Assembly (NCBI GenBank): GCA_964559455.1
Contig: CAZLHO010000038.1
Span: 1-29,283 of the forward strand
Direction of reading: 5' to 3'
Length of the DNA stretch: 29,283 bases
Origin: CAZLHO01 sp964559455
Lineage (GTDB): Bacteria > Krumholzibacteriota > Krumholzibacteriia > LZORAL124-64-63
A program made the translations under genes and the position numbers. The notes beneath the pieces were generated by a model. The model searched no databases, had not been told where the DNA came from, and saw only the letters and a program-made list of their open reading frames with translations. Shown in pieces: positions 1 through 6,482 of this stretch; the first letter of the stretch is position 1, and each line of letters begins with the position of its first letter.

Positions 1-281
1 GCGTCGGCGAAGCTGCTGACCACCGAATACTGCGAGCCGATCAGCCCGTGGTTGGTGATGTTCATGTGCAGCTGGCCGGCGTTCATCACATAGGACCCGT
101 CCAGCACATGGGCGCCGGCGGGGTTGCGCGCGGGGTCGTCGACCTGATCGGGGAGCGGGGCCTCGGCGATCGATGTCGTCGCCGGCAGCAGGGCCAGGAT
201 CAGCAGGGACAGAATAATGAAGGATTGTCCGGGGCGTAAACTCACACGCGCCGGCGCGGCAAGGTGCTCAGCCTGATGCAT
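1..281 (-). CDS. Large secreted protein, N-terminal part only (cut by window edge)
   Basis: The reverse strand from ATG at 281 is open to the window edge, giving 93 residues. The start MHQAEHLAAPARVSLRPGQS is followed by a hydrophobic stretch (about residues 21-39, FIILSLLILALLPATTS) that reads as a signal peptide. The mature part then carries N-A-G-Q-L-H-M-N-I-T-N-H-G-L-I-G-S (about residues 67-83). I recall this kind of N-I-T-N-x-G-x-I-G segment near the mature N-terminus of very large secreted proteins in Eisenbacteria/Krumholzibacteriota-like genomes. Function is unknown; a surface or extracellular protein is inferred. The upstream SD is weak (GAGG about 10 nt before ATG). A plausible sigma70 promoter lies at 349-378. 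The C-terminus, which would show the sorting type, is outside the window. Confidence 0.75.
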   Translation of the reverse strand, partial: MHQAEHLAAPARVSLRPGQSFIILSLLILALLPATTSIAEAPLPDQVDDPARNPAGAHVLDGSYVMNAGQLHMNITNHGLIGSQYSVVSSFAD

Positions 282-348
282 TGATGGCGCCTCACGTGGC
301 GTGTGGGGTTGGTAGGGAGCGTGAGGACGATTTTTCGACCTATCCAAG

Positions 349-378
349 AGTATCGCCCCTGGATGTGGCCGGAATCAA
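349..378 (-). promoter_or_regulatory. Putative sigma70 promoter for the 281-to-1 gene
   Basis: Reverse strand: TTGATT (378-373), 18-nt spacer, GATACT (354-349). Transcription would start near 342, giving a leader of about 60 nt. The match is moderate and sits in a locally AT-richer gap. Confidence 0.4.
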
Positions 379-421
379 GCTGGAATATTCGATTGATGCT
401 TTTCGAATTCCGGACGGAGAA

Positions 422-449
422 GGGCCCCGGTCGGGATCGGCCGGGGCCC
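422..449 (-). terminator. GC-rich hairpin after the 473-1084 gene
   Basis: GGGCCCCGG (422-430) and CCGGGGCCC (441-449) form a 9-bp stem with a 10-nt loop, about 23 nt beyond the stop codon of the gene ending at 473. On the transcribed strand it is followed by TTCTCC rather than a clean U-run, so termination strength is uncertain. Confidence 0.55.
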
Positions 450-472
450 GGGAACGATGAGGCGCCTCCGGC

Positions 473-1084
473 CTAGCGGCCGTAGAGGCTCTTGACCGCG
501 CCCCAGCTGTGCGTCGCGTCGGGCACCGGATCGCAGGGCAGACCCGGGAAGACCCCGGTGATCTCACCGGTGCAGGCCAGCTGGGCGTGCTTGTCGACGA
601 GGAACATGTTGGGCTCGGCGATCGGGGCGGGCCCGAAGAACGAGTAGATGTAGATCACGGCCGTGCCGACGGGCCCGGGCTCGCAGTCCGCTTCCTCGTC
701 GTACTCGAATTTGAGCATGGGCTCGACCAGATCCAGCGAGGGGTCGCCCTTGCATTCGAGCATGGCCATCAGGTCGACCTGGCAGACGTCCCCGTCGTTG
801 TAGAAGTAGCCCGCGGTCGCGACCCAGGCCAGGCCCGCGTCGAAGTCTTCGCAGAGGCAGTTGTCGGGTTCGTCCAGCAGCAGGTCGATGTGGCTGACGC
901 CGTAATTGCTGCCGGTGTCGTAGTCGATGGTGATCGTGTATTTCCAGGTTCCCAGCAGGGGGTCGTCCGGATTCGGCTCGGCGGTGCTGACGCCATTGAT
1001 GTAGCAGTCGTCCGCGGTTGCGGCGCCGGCGGTGAAGATCAGCATCAACAGGATGGCGTGGGCGAAGAACCTCGGGTTCCTCAT
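473..1084 (-). CDS. Small secreted protein with WGxVK-type C-terminal tail
   Basis: A 203-residue protein with a clear signal peptide (about 1-24, cut near T-A-D). The mature part is acidic and cysteine-containing, with G-T-W-K-Y-T-I-T-I-D-Y-D-T-G near residue 45 and a predicted beta-rich body. It ends S-W-G-A-V-K-S-L-Y-G-R. The same tail, without the extra Gly, closes the proteins at 7412, 27352 and 28092 and the fragment at 24805. I do not recognise a named family. I recall similar hypothetical proteins in Eisenbacteria-like genomes. The start is supported by GGAGGAG 6 nt before ATG and by a strong promoter at 1181-1209. A terminator-like stem with five Us lies just upstream of the SD. A secreted or surface role is inferred; function is unknown. 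Confidence 0.85.
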   Translation of the reverse strand: MRNPRFFAHAILLMLIFTAGAATADDCYINGVSTAEPNPDDPLLGTWKYTITIDYDTGSNYGVSHIDLLLDEPDNCLCEDFDAGLAWVATAGYFYNDGDVCQVDLMAMLECKGDPSLDLVEPMLKFEYDEEADCEPGPVGTAVIYIYSFFGPAPIAEPNMFLVDKHAQLACTGEITGVFPGLPCDPVPDATHSWGAVKSLYGR

Positions 1085-1099
1085 GGTGCTCCTCCAGGT

Positions 1100-1119
1100 A
1101 AAAACCGGCCTGATGCCGG
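1100..1119 (-). promoter_or_regulatory. Terminator-like stem plus U5 in the 5' leader (possible attenuator)
   Basis: In the leader of the 473-1084 gene the transcript reads CCGGC, loop ATCAG, GCCGG (1119-1105), followed by five Us (1104-1100) directly before the GGAGGAG SD. The stem is only 5 bp, so it may be incidental, but the layout is that of an attenuator or an SD-proximal switch. Confidence 0.3.
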
Positions 1120-1180
1120 GTCCTCGTTTACTTGGACGGGGCGGACGTCCCAGTTGACGATCATTTTCAGTGACCTCACC

Positions 1181-1209
1181 ATCATACCCCTAATCCGATT
1201 CGTTTTCAA
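1181..1209 (-). promoter_or_regulatory. Sigma70 promoter for the 473-1084 gene
   Basis: Reverse strand: TTGAAA (1209-1204), exactly 17 nt, TATGAT (1186-1181). Both boxes are 5/6 or near. The surrounding sequence is AT-rich against a GC-rich background. The predicted start near 1174 gives a leader of about 90 nt. Confidence 0.65.
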
Positions 1210-1263
1210 GATCATATGTGAGATATTTTGTCCAATATACGCATTTAGTGGTAGGGATTGTAT

Positions 1264-2190
1264 TCAGATCCTCGGGATCCGCAGTTGATTCCGATGCCCG
1301 CCGACGGGGCGCAAGGCGCGCCAGGAGTCCCAGGAATAGAGGCCCAGGGCGGTCCAGATGCAGGCGAAGGCCGCCAGGTGGGTGCGGGTGAAGGGCTCGC
1401 CGAAGGCGACGACCGCGAGCAGGAATTGCAGCGACGGCGCGGCGTACTGCAGGAAGCCGACCGTGGCGTAGCGCAGGCGGCGGGCCGCGTTCGCGTACCA
1501 GACCAGGGGCAGGGCCGTGACGACGCCGGCCGCCGGCAGCAGCAGGTCGGTGCGCAGGTCGCGGTGGACGAAGGCGAGGGCGTCGCGGGCCTCGAGGTGC
1601 AGCAGCCAGGCCGCGGCGAAGGGGGCCAGCAGCAGCGTCTCGGCGGTCAGACCGGTCATGCCGTCGGCGCGCACGGTCTTGCGCAGCAATCCGTAGAATC
1701 CGAAGCTGAAGGCCAGCGTCAGGGCGATCACCGGGACGCGTCCCACCCGCAGCGTCAACCACGTCACCGCCAGGGCCGCCAGGATCACGCTGACGGTCTG
1801 CAGCCGGCGCAGCCGCTCGCCCAGGAAGACGAAGCCCAGCAGGACGTTCACCAGCGGGTTGATGAAGTAGCCCAGGCTGGCCTCCAGCAGGAAGCCCCGG
1901 CCGACCGCCCAGATGAAGACGAACCAGTTGACCGAGATCAGCGCCGAGGTCAGGGCCAGGGTGCGCGCCGTGGGGCCGTGGGTCAGGGCCTGGCGCAGCA
2001 TCGGCAGGCGGCCGCGCAGCTTCAGCAGGACCAGCAGCAGCAGCAGCGACCAGAGCACGCGGTGGGCCAGGACCTCGTCGGGGGCGACGTGGGCCACGGC
2101 CTTGAAGTAGAGGGGACAGACGCCCCACCAGACGAAGGCCGCCAGGCCGTAGATCACCCCGAGCGTGGATTCGCGGTCGCGGGGCGGCAC
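1264..2190 (-). CDS. rarD: RarD-type EamA-family transporter
   Basis: From a GTG start at 2190 the protein is 308 residues (E. coli RarD is about 296). The start V-P-P-R-D-R-E-S-T-L-G-V-I-Y-G-L-A-A-F, then W-W-G-V-C-P-L-Y-F-K and D-E-V-L-A-H-R-V-L-W-S, matches the RarD N-terminus. Further marks are N-W-F-V-F-I-W-A-V and L-G-Y-F-I-N-P-L-V-N-V-L-L-G. Ten hydrophobic helices are expected (two EamA repeats) in the inner membrane. The substrate is not established for this family; the old link is to chloramphenicol sensitivity. I chose GTG because GAAGGGAAG lies just upstream and because the reading frame further upstream (to 2286) runs through the neighbouring regulator's promoter. It is divergent from the XRE regulator at 2346, with 155 bp between them. 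Confidence 0.92.
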   Translation of the reverse strand: MPPRDRESTLGVIYGLAAFVWWGVCPLYFKAVAHVAPDEVLAHRVLWSLLLLLVLLKLRGRLPMLRQALTHGPTARTLALTSALISVNWFVFIWAVGRGFLLEASLGYFINPLVNVLLGFVFLGERLRRLQTVSVILAALAVTWLTLRVGRVPVIALTLAFSFGFYGLLRKTVRADGMTGLTAETLLLAPFAAAWLLHLEARDALAFVHRDLRTDLLLPAAGVVTALPLVWYANAARRLRYATVGFLQYAAPSLQFLLAVVAFGEPFTRTHLAAFACIWTALGLYSWDSWRALRPVGGHRNQLRIPRI

Positions 2191-2268
2191 TGGCTTCCCT
2201 TCGGTCGGGGGATCGCGGCGACTCGGGCCCCCGAATGATATGCCATTCCCGGCCCGGAGCAAGCAATT

Positions 2269-2284
2269 GTAAAGCGGGCTTGAC
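2269..2284. promoter_or_regulatory. Operator half of a pair (site 1), overlapping the -35 box
   Basis: GTAAAG-CGGG-CTTGAC, an imperfect dyad with one mismatch from GTAAAG-N4-CTTTAC, overlaps the -35 hexamer at 2280-2285. It shares its sequence and symmetry with site 2, 47 bp downstream. It probably binds the XRE protein encoded at 2346 (inference). Confidence 0.6.
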
Positions 2285-2308
2285 ACCGACGGCGGAGCGG
2301 TCTAGATT
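2280..2308 (+). promoter_or_regulatory. Sigma70 promoter for the XRE regulator operon
   Basis: TTGACA (2280-2285), 17 nt, TAGATT (2303-2308). The predicted start near 2315 lies inside or next to operator site 2, so a bound regulator would block both the -35 box and the start site. Confidence 0.75.
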
Positions 2309-2315
2309 GGGGATT

Positions 2316-2331
2316 GTAAAGCCGACTTTAC
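2316..2331. promoter_or_regulatory. Operator site 2, perfect dyad at the transcription start
   Basis: GTAAAG-CCGA-CTTTAC is a perfect 6+6 inverted repeat with a 4-nt centre, just after the -10 box and 14 nt before the ATG at 2346. It is the likely autoregulatory site of the adjacent XRE protein. Confidence 0.65.
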
Positions 2332-2345
2332 TTCGAGGAGGAGCC

Positions 2346-2549
2346 ATGGCCAAGATCGCCAACCGCATCCGCGAGATCCGCCTCGAGCGGGGGCTGACCC
2401 AGGCGGACCTGGGCCGGATCGTGGGCGTGTCGCGCCAGAGCATCATCTCGATCGAGCGCGGTCGCTACGTCCCGAGCCTGGAGCTGGCCCTGCGCATCGC
2501 GGCCCACTTCGGCCGGCCCGTCGAGCGGCTTTTCACCCTGGAGGACTGA
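2346..2549 (+). CDS. Small XRE-family (Cro/CI-type) transcriptional regulator
   Basis: A 67-residue protein that is almost entirely one HTH_3 domain. The helix-turn-helix spans residues 18-39 (T-Q-A-D-L-G-R-I-V-G-V-S-R-Q-S-I-I-S-I-E-R-G), followed by P-S-L-E-L-A-L-R-I-A and F-G-R-P-V-E-R-L-F. This is the minimal one-domain type with no ligand-binding region. I chose ATG at 2346, preceded by GAGGAGGAG; the longer reading from 2235 would run through the promoter. The stop is followed one base later by the ATG of the next gene, so the two are translationally coupled. Two GTAAAG dyads around its promoter suggest negative autoregulation (inference). Its other targets are unknown, though the divergent rarD promoter region is within reach. 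Confidence 0.93.
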   Translation: MAKIANRIREIRLERGLTQADLGRIVGVSRQSIISIERGRYVPSLELALRIAAHFGRPVERLFTLED

Positions 2550-2550
2550 G

Positions 2551-2748
2551 ATGTTGGACGAGCGTTTCCTGATGCACCGCTACAAGAGCACGAGCCACGC
2601 CGCGGTCGCCGGCAGCGTCGCGATGGGCGGCTGGTTCCTGTACCAGCAGTGGGGACGCGGCGTGCTGCGCTGGGACATCATGGCGATCCTGACGCTGATG
2701 GCCGTCGTCAAGGTCGGCGCCATGCTCTACTACCGACGCTTCGACTAG
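2551..2748 (+). CDS. Small two-helix membrane protein cotranscribed with the XRE regulator
   Basis: A 65-residue protein with two hydrophobic segments (about 15-34 and 41-61) joined by a short W-G-R-G-V-L-R-W loop, and basic ends. Such small membrane proteins are commonly found directly after minimal XRE regulators of this kind; I know of no assigned activity. The start lies one base after the regulator's stop codon, and the SD (GGAGG at 2540-2544) is inside the regulator's last codons. It may sense or sequester something at the membrane for the regulator, but the sequence does not show this. Confidence 0.85.
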   Translation: MLDERFLMHRYKSTSHAAVAGSVAMGGWFLYQQWGRGVLRWDIMAILTLMAVVKVGAMLYYRRFD

Positions 2749-2757
2749 GAGGACGCC

Positions 2758-2991
2758 ATGCTGATCCGTCGTCTGGAGAAGGGTGCGCCCCGCCGCCTGA
2801 CCGCGACCGGGATGATGCTGATGTCGGCCGGACTGTTGCTCGGGCGTTTCGGCCCGCGCCTGCTGTCGCCGGCGCTGAGCGAAGGCTTCTGGGGCGGGTT
2901 CCTGGACGGGTTCGGGCTCGTGCTGCTCGTGGCCTCGATCCCCTTCAACATCCTCGGCATCGTCGGGATGCGGCGCGCGCGGCGCTCCTGA
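2758..2991 (+). CDS. Small membrane protein, third gene of the XRE operon
   Basis: A 77-residue protein. The basic N-terminus (M-L-I-R-R-L-E-K-G-A-P-R-R) is followed by two hydrophobic segments (about 15-37 and 48-70) and a basic tail M-R-R-A-R-R-S, consistent with two helices and both ends in the cytoplasm. The preceding gene's TAG stop runs into AGGAGG, which is the SD for this ATG (6-nt spacing), so it is clearly in the same operon. No family name recognised. Confidence 0.82.
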   Translation: MLIRRLEKGAPRRLTATGMMLMSAGLLLGRFGPRLLSPALSEGFWGGFLDGFGLVLLVASIPFNILGIVGMRRARRS

Positions 2992-3089
2992 TCCCGCCGG
3001 GCCCTTGTCGATCGGGGCCGATGGTGTCAGACTGTGGGCGTCGCGGCGGCCCGGCCGGGGCCGCCGCCGCACTTCGCCGCCGGGAGACG

Positions 3090-3554
3090 ATGATGACCCC
3101 GTTCCTGCTGATCGTCGCGGCTGCGCTGGCCGCGGGCGCCCCCGCCGACACGACCGTCGCCGCGTCAGGCGAAGTTCCGGTCGGATCGGTCGCCGCCGTC
3201 ATCGCGCCGGTGCGCGCGGACCAGGGCGGCGAGCTGCTGGTCTGCCTCTACGACGATCCCGAGACCTGGCTGAAGCCCGAGCGGGCTCTGCGGGTGGTGC
3301 GCGCCGCGCCCGAGGGGGAGACCGTGATCGTCCGCCTGGGCGACCTGCCGCCGGGCCGCTACGCCCTGCAGGTCATCCACGACAAGAACCTGAACGGCAA
3401 GTTCGACATGCGCACCTTCCCCTGGCCCAAGCCCAAGGAGGGCGGGGGCATCTCGCACAACAACTTCCGCATGGGACCGCCCAGGTGGGAACCGGCGCTC
3501 TTCACCGTCGGCGCCGGCGAGCTGGTGCGGCTGGACGTCGCGCTGCGCTACTGA
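3090..3554 (+). CDS. DUF2141 domain-containing exported protein
   Basis: A 154-residue protein with a signal peptide (about 1-20). The remainder fits DUF2141: G-G-E-L-L-V-C-L-Y-D-D, then L-P-P-G-R-Y-A-L-Q-V-I-H-D-K-N-L-N-G-K-F-D, then G-G-G-I-S-H-N-N and G-P-P-R-W-E-P-A-L-F-T-V near the end. The H-D-x-N-x-N-G-x-x-D segment is the family hallmark and may bind calcium. The biochemical function of the family is not known. Two ATGs stand in tandem (3090 and 3093); GGGAG suits the second slightly better. It begins 98 bp after the XRE operon and could be read through from it. It is a beta-rich periplasmic or secreted protein by inference. Confidence 0.88.
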   Translation: MMTPFLLIVAAALAAGAPADTTVAASGEVPVGSVAAVIAPVRADQGGELLVCLYDDPETWLKPERALRVVRAAPEGETVIVRLGDLPPGRYALQVIHDKNLNGKFDMRTFPWPKPKEGGGISHNNFRMGPPRWEPALFTVGAGELVRLDVALRY

Positions 3555-3570
3555 CCTGCCGGATTTCGGA

Positions 3571-3599
3571 TTGTCAGGATCCCCGCCGGACCTTAGCAT
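3571..3599 (+). promoter_or_regulatory. Sigma70 promoter for the porin-symporter unit
   Basis: TTGTCA (3571-3576), 17 nt, TAGCAT (3594-3599). It begins 17 nt after the DUF2141 stop. The predicted start near 3606 gives a leader of about 60 nt to the porin ATG. Confidence 0.55.
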
Positions 3600-3666
3600 T
3601 GATCCCGCCCCTCCGCCGTGCGCCCGCGGCGCCCCTTGCCCCACGCCTCCGGGAGGAATCCTGCAC

Positions 3667-5025
3667 ATGGCTTTCCACGCGTTCCCCCGGGACCGCCGCG
3701 TGCTCGCGCCGGCGATCCTGCTCGGCGCCCTGCTGCTCGCGCCCGCCGTCGCGCCCGCGGCCGTGCCCGTCTTCGTCGACGACGAGCCCGGGGCCCCGGT
3801 GCGCAGCGTCGAGATCGGCGGCGACCTGCGCATGCGCGGCTACGACCTCGAGAACATGTGGGATGCGGACAGCGACGACGAGCGCGACCACTGGGCCGTC
3901 TTCCGCCAGCGGGCCCGGCTCTTCTGCCGGGTCGAGCTCGAGCAGGGGGTCGTCGGCTTCCTGCGCGTGGCCAACCAGAACTGGGGCGAGGGCGTGACCG
4001 CCGCCGCGCAGTGGGAGGAGGACAACAAGAGCAACAAGCTCTTCGTCGACGCGGCCTGGATCGACGCGGCGGGGCTCTTCGGCCTGCCGGTCTCGGCCCG
4101 CTTCGGCCGGCAGAGCCTGAGCTACGGCAGCGGCTTCGTGCTCTTCGACGGCCAGTCGCAGCTGGCCTCGACGGCCATGTACATGGACGGCGTACGGCTG
4201 CGGGTGGCCCCCGACGACCGCTTCGACCTGGACCTGCTCTACTTCAAGGACCAGGAGAACGCGCGCGACGAGGCGGCGCACGACGACATCACCCTGGCCG
4301 GCGTCTACTTCTCGCGCCGCGATCCCGACCGCGACGGCAGCGACGAGCTCTACGCGCTGCGTCGCGAGGACCAGAACCTGGGCCGCCGCATCTGGGCGCT
4401 GGGGCTGCGCACCTGCGGCGTCCAGGATTCGGGGCTGGACTACGACCTGGAGGCCACCCTGCAGCTGGGCGATTCCGGCCCGAGCCGGGACCACGAGGCC
4501 TGGGGGTTCAAGGGCGAGCTGGGCTATTCGCTGCCGGAGCTGACCTGGGCGCCGCGGCCCTTCGTCTCCTTCGTCGGCCTCAGCGGCGACGATCCCTTCA
4601 CGAGCGCCGACGAGCGCTGGGACGTCGTCTACGGCGGCTGGCCCCAGTTCGGCGACCTGCTGGCCTGGAGCTACCTTAACCTGGGCGCCTACAACCGGGT
4701 GTCCGTCTTCGACCCGGGCTACGCCTCCGGCAGCAGCGTTCCCGGCGAGGTCGTCTACGGCAACCTGCTGCTGCCGACCATCGGCCTGGATCTGCATCCG
4801 GTCGCCGGCCTGGACGCCCGGCTCTCGTTCTCGCCGATCACGGTGCAGGAATCGGCGGCGGACTCCGACGACTTCGGCGAGTACTACCAGCTGAGCGCCC
4901 GCTACCGCCATTCGCAGCACCTGAGCTTCGCCGCCTACGCGGCCCTGATCGACATCGGCGCCGCCTTCGGCCCGGACGCCGACGCCCAGCACGAGCTCTT
5001 CTGGGAGACCCGGCTGGAGTTCTGA
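3667..5025 (+). CDS. AlgE-like (alginate export family) outer-membrane beta-barrel
   Basis: A 452-residue protein with a signal peptide (about 1-35, ending A-P-A-A). The mature part is alternating beta strands typical of the alginate-export/porin group: R-M-R-G-Y-D-L, W-A-V-F-R-Q-R-A-R-L, F-V-D-A-A-W-I-D, F-G-R-Q-S-L-S-Y-G-S-G, M-Y-M-D-G-V-R-L. The final residues L-E-F end in Phe, the usual BAM-dependent barrel signal. It would form a substrate channel in the outer membrane, so the cell has two membranes. ATG at 3667 follows GGGAGGAA. It sits 26 bp before a sodium:solute symporter, which suggests paired outer- and inner-membrane uptake of one small anion or sugar-like compound (inference). 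The substrate cannot be read from the sequence. Confidence 0.82.
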   Translation: MAFHAFPRDRRVLAPAILLGALLLAPAVAPAAVPVFVDDEPGAPVRSVEIGGDLRMRGYDLENMWDADSDDERDHWAVFRQRARLFCRVELEQGVVGFLRVANQNWGEGVTAAAQWEEDNKSNKLFVDAAWIDAAGLFGLPVSARFGRQSLSYGSGFVLFDGQSQLASTAMYMDGVRLRVAPDDRFDLDLLYFKDQENARDEAAHDDITLAGVYFSRRDPDRDGSDELYALRREDQNLGRRIWALGLRTCGVQDSGLDYDLEATLQLGDSGPSRDHEAWGFKGELGYSLPELTWAPRPFVSFVGLSGDDPFTSADERWDVVYGGWPQFGDLLAWSYLNLGAYNRVSVFDPGYASGSSVPGEVVYGNLLLPTIGLDLHPVAGLDARLSFSPITVQESAADSDDFGEYYQLSARYRHSQHLSFAAYAALIDIGAAFGPDADAQHELFWETRLEF

Positions 5026-5051
5026 CGCCCGCGGGCGAGGGGAGGACCCGG

Positions 5052-6482
5052 ATGATCGTCAAGGCCGTGGTGATCGCGTTCTATGCGGCGATGATCGTCG
5101 CCATCGGCGCCGTCGCCCTGAGGCGCACGCGCACCTTCCACGACTTCTTCCTGGGCGGCGGCAAGGTGGGGCCGTGGATGACGGCCTTCACCTACGCCAC
5201 GGCCTACTTCTCGGCGGTGCTCTTCATCGGCTTCGCCGGGAAGATCGGCTGGGGCTTCGGGCTGTCGGCCCTGTGGATCGCCCTGGGCAACGCCCTGGTC
5301 GGCGTGCTGCTGGTCTGGGGGCTGCTCGGGCCGCGCATCAAGAGCATGGCCGCCGAGACCGGCGTCCACACCATGCCCGAGTTCCTGGAGCGCCGCTACG
5401 GCAGCCCCTTCCTGAAGCTCTGGTCGTCGCTGGCGGTCTTCGTCTTCTTCATCCCCTACTCGGCGGCCGTCTTCATGGGGCTGTCCTATCTCTTCCGGGC
5501 CAACTTCGGCATCGACTACACCACGGCCCTGGCCCTGATGGGCTGCTTCACGGCCCTCTACATCTCGCTCGGCGGCTACCGGGCGATGGCCATGGTCGAC
5601 GTGGTCTTCGGCATGATCATGCTGGCCGGGGTGCTGATCCTGCTGGGCTTCACCCTCCACGCCGGGGGCGGGGCGGCCCGCATCGCCGCCGACCTCGCCG
5701 CCGTCGAGCCGGGGCTGGCGCGCATCGTCGGACCGCCGGGATGGTGGTCGCTCTTCTGCCTCGTCTTCCTGACCAGCGTGGCGCCGCTGGGCATGCCGCA
5801 GCTGCTGCAGAAGTTCTACGCCATCCGCGACCGGCGGGCGATCCGCGTGGGCACCATCGCCTCGACCTGCTTCGCGCTGCTGATCGGCGGCGTGGCCTAC
5901 TTCACCGGCGCGGCGGCCCGCCTCTTCCTGAACCCCGCGAACTCGCCCGCGGCCTTCGCCGACGGCCGGCCGATCTTCGACGCCCTGATGCCCGAGCTGC
6001 TGGCCCGCGTCGTGCCCGAGTCGCTGTCGGTGCTGATGCTGCTGCTGATCCTGTCGGCCTCGATGTCCACCCTGGCGGCGCTGGTGCTGATCTCCAGCTC
6101 GGCGGTGGTCAAGGACCTCTACGCCGGCTTCGTGCGCCGCGACGCCGGCGACGCCCGGCTGACGGCGCTGATGCGCTGGGCCAACACCCTCTTCGTGCTC
6201 GTCTCGGTGGTGCTGGCCTACTTCCGGCCGGCGACGATCGTGGCGATCCTGGGCATCTCGTGGGGGGCGATCGGCTCGGTCTTCCTGGGGCCCTTCCTGT
6301 GGGGCCTGCTCACGCGTCGGGCCACTCGCGCCGGCGCCCTGGCCGGGTCGCTGCTGGGGCTGGGAGTCTGCCTGGGGATGTACTTCGCGGGGAGGCCGTC
6401 GCCCGAGGCGGGCACCGTGGGCATGATGGTCTCGCTGGCGGTGCCGCCGCTCTTCGGGCTCCGTCAGCCGAGGTACGAGTAG
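5052..6482 (+). CDS. Sodium:solute symporter (SSS family)
   Basis: A 476-residue inner-membrane protein with about 13 hydrophobic helices. Family marks are F-F-L-G-G-G-K-V-G-P-W (residues about 33-43), T-A-Y-F-S-A-V-L-F-I-G-F-A-G, M-P-E-F-L-E-R-R-Y-G-S and, in the helix-8 region, L-I-L-S-A-S-M-S-T-L-A-A-L, whose Ser/Thr residues correspond to the Na2 site. The length is normal for PutP/PanF/SGLT relatives, and the substrate is undetermined. SD GGGGAGGA precedes ATG at 5052. It forms an operon with the outer-membrane channel upstream. Its last 19 nt overlap the 3' end of the convergent hemolysin III gene. Confidence 0.9.
   Translation: MIVKAVVIAFYAAMIVAIGAVALRRTRTFHDFFLGGGKVGPWMTAFTYATAYFSAVLFIGFAGKIGWGFGLSALWIALGNALVGVLLVWGLLGPRIKSMAAETGVHTMPEFLERRYGSPFLKLWSSLAVFVFFIPYSAAVFMGLSYLFRANFGIDYTTALALMGCFTALYISLGGYRAMAMVDVVFGMIMLAGVLILLGFTLHAGGGAARIAADLAAVEPGLARIVGPPGWWSLFCLVFLTSVAPLGMPQLLQKFYAIRDRRAIRVGTIASTCFALLIGGVAYFTGAAARLFLNPANSPAAFADGRPIFDALMPELLARVVPESLSVLMLLLILSASMSTLAALVLISSSAVVKDLYAGFVRRDAGDARLTALMRWANTLFVLVSVVLAYFRPATIVAILGISWGAIGSVFLGPFLWGLLTRRATRAGALAGSLLGLGVCLGMYFAGRPSPEAGTVGMMVSLAVPPLFGLRQPRYE

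Noticed and set aside
2533..3072. 179-codon minus-strand frame over the small membrane protein genes
   Set aside because: Composition is typical of a shadow frame. The plus-strand genes have SDs, tight spacing and hydrophobic helices.
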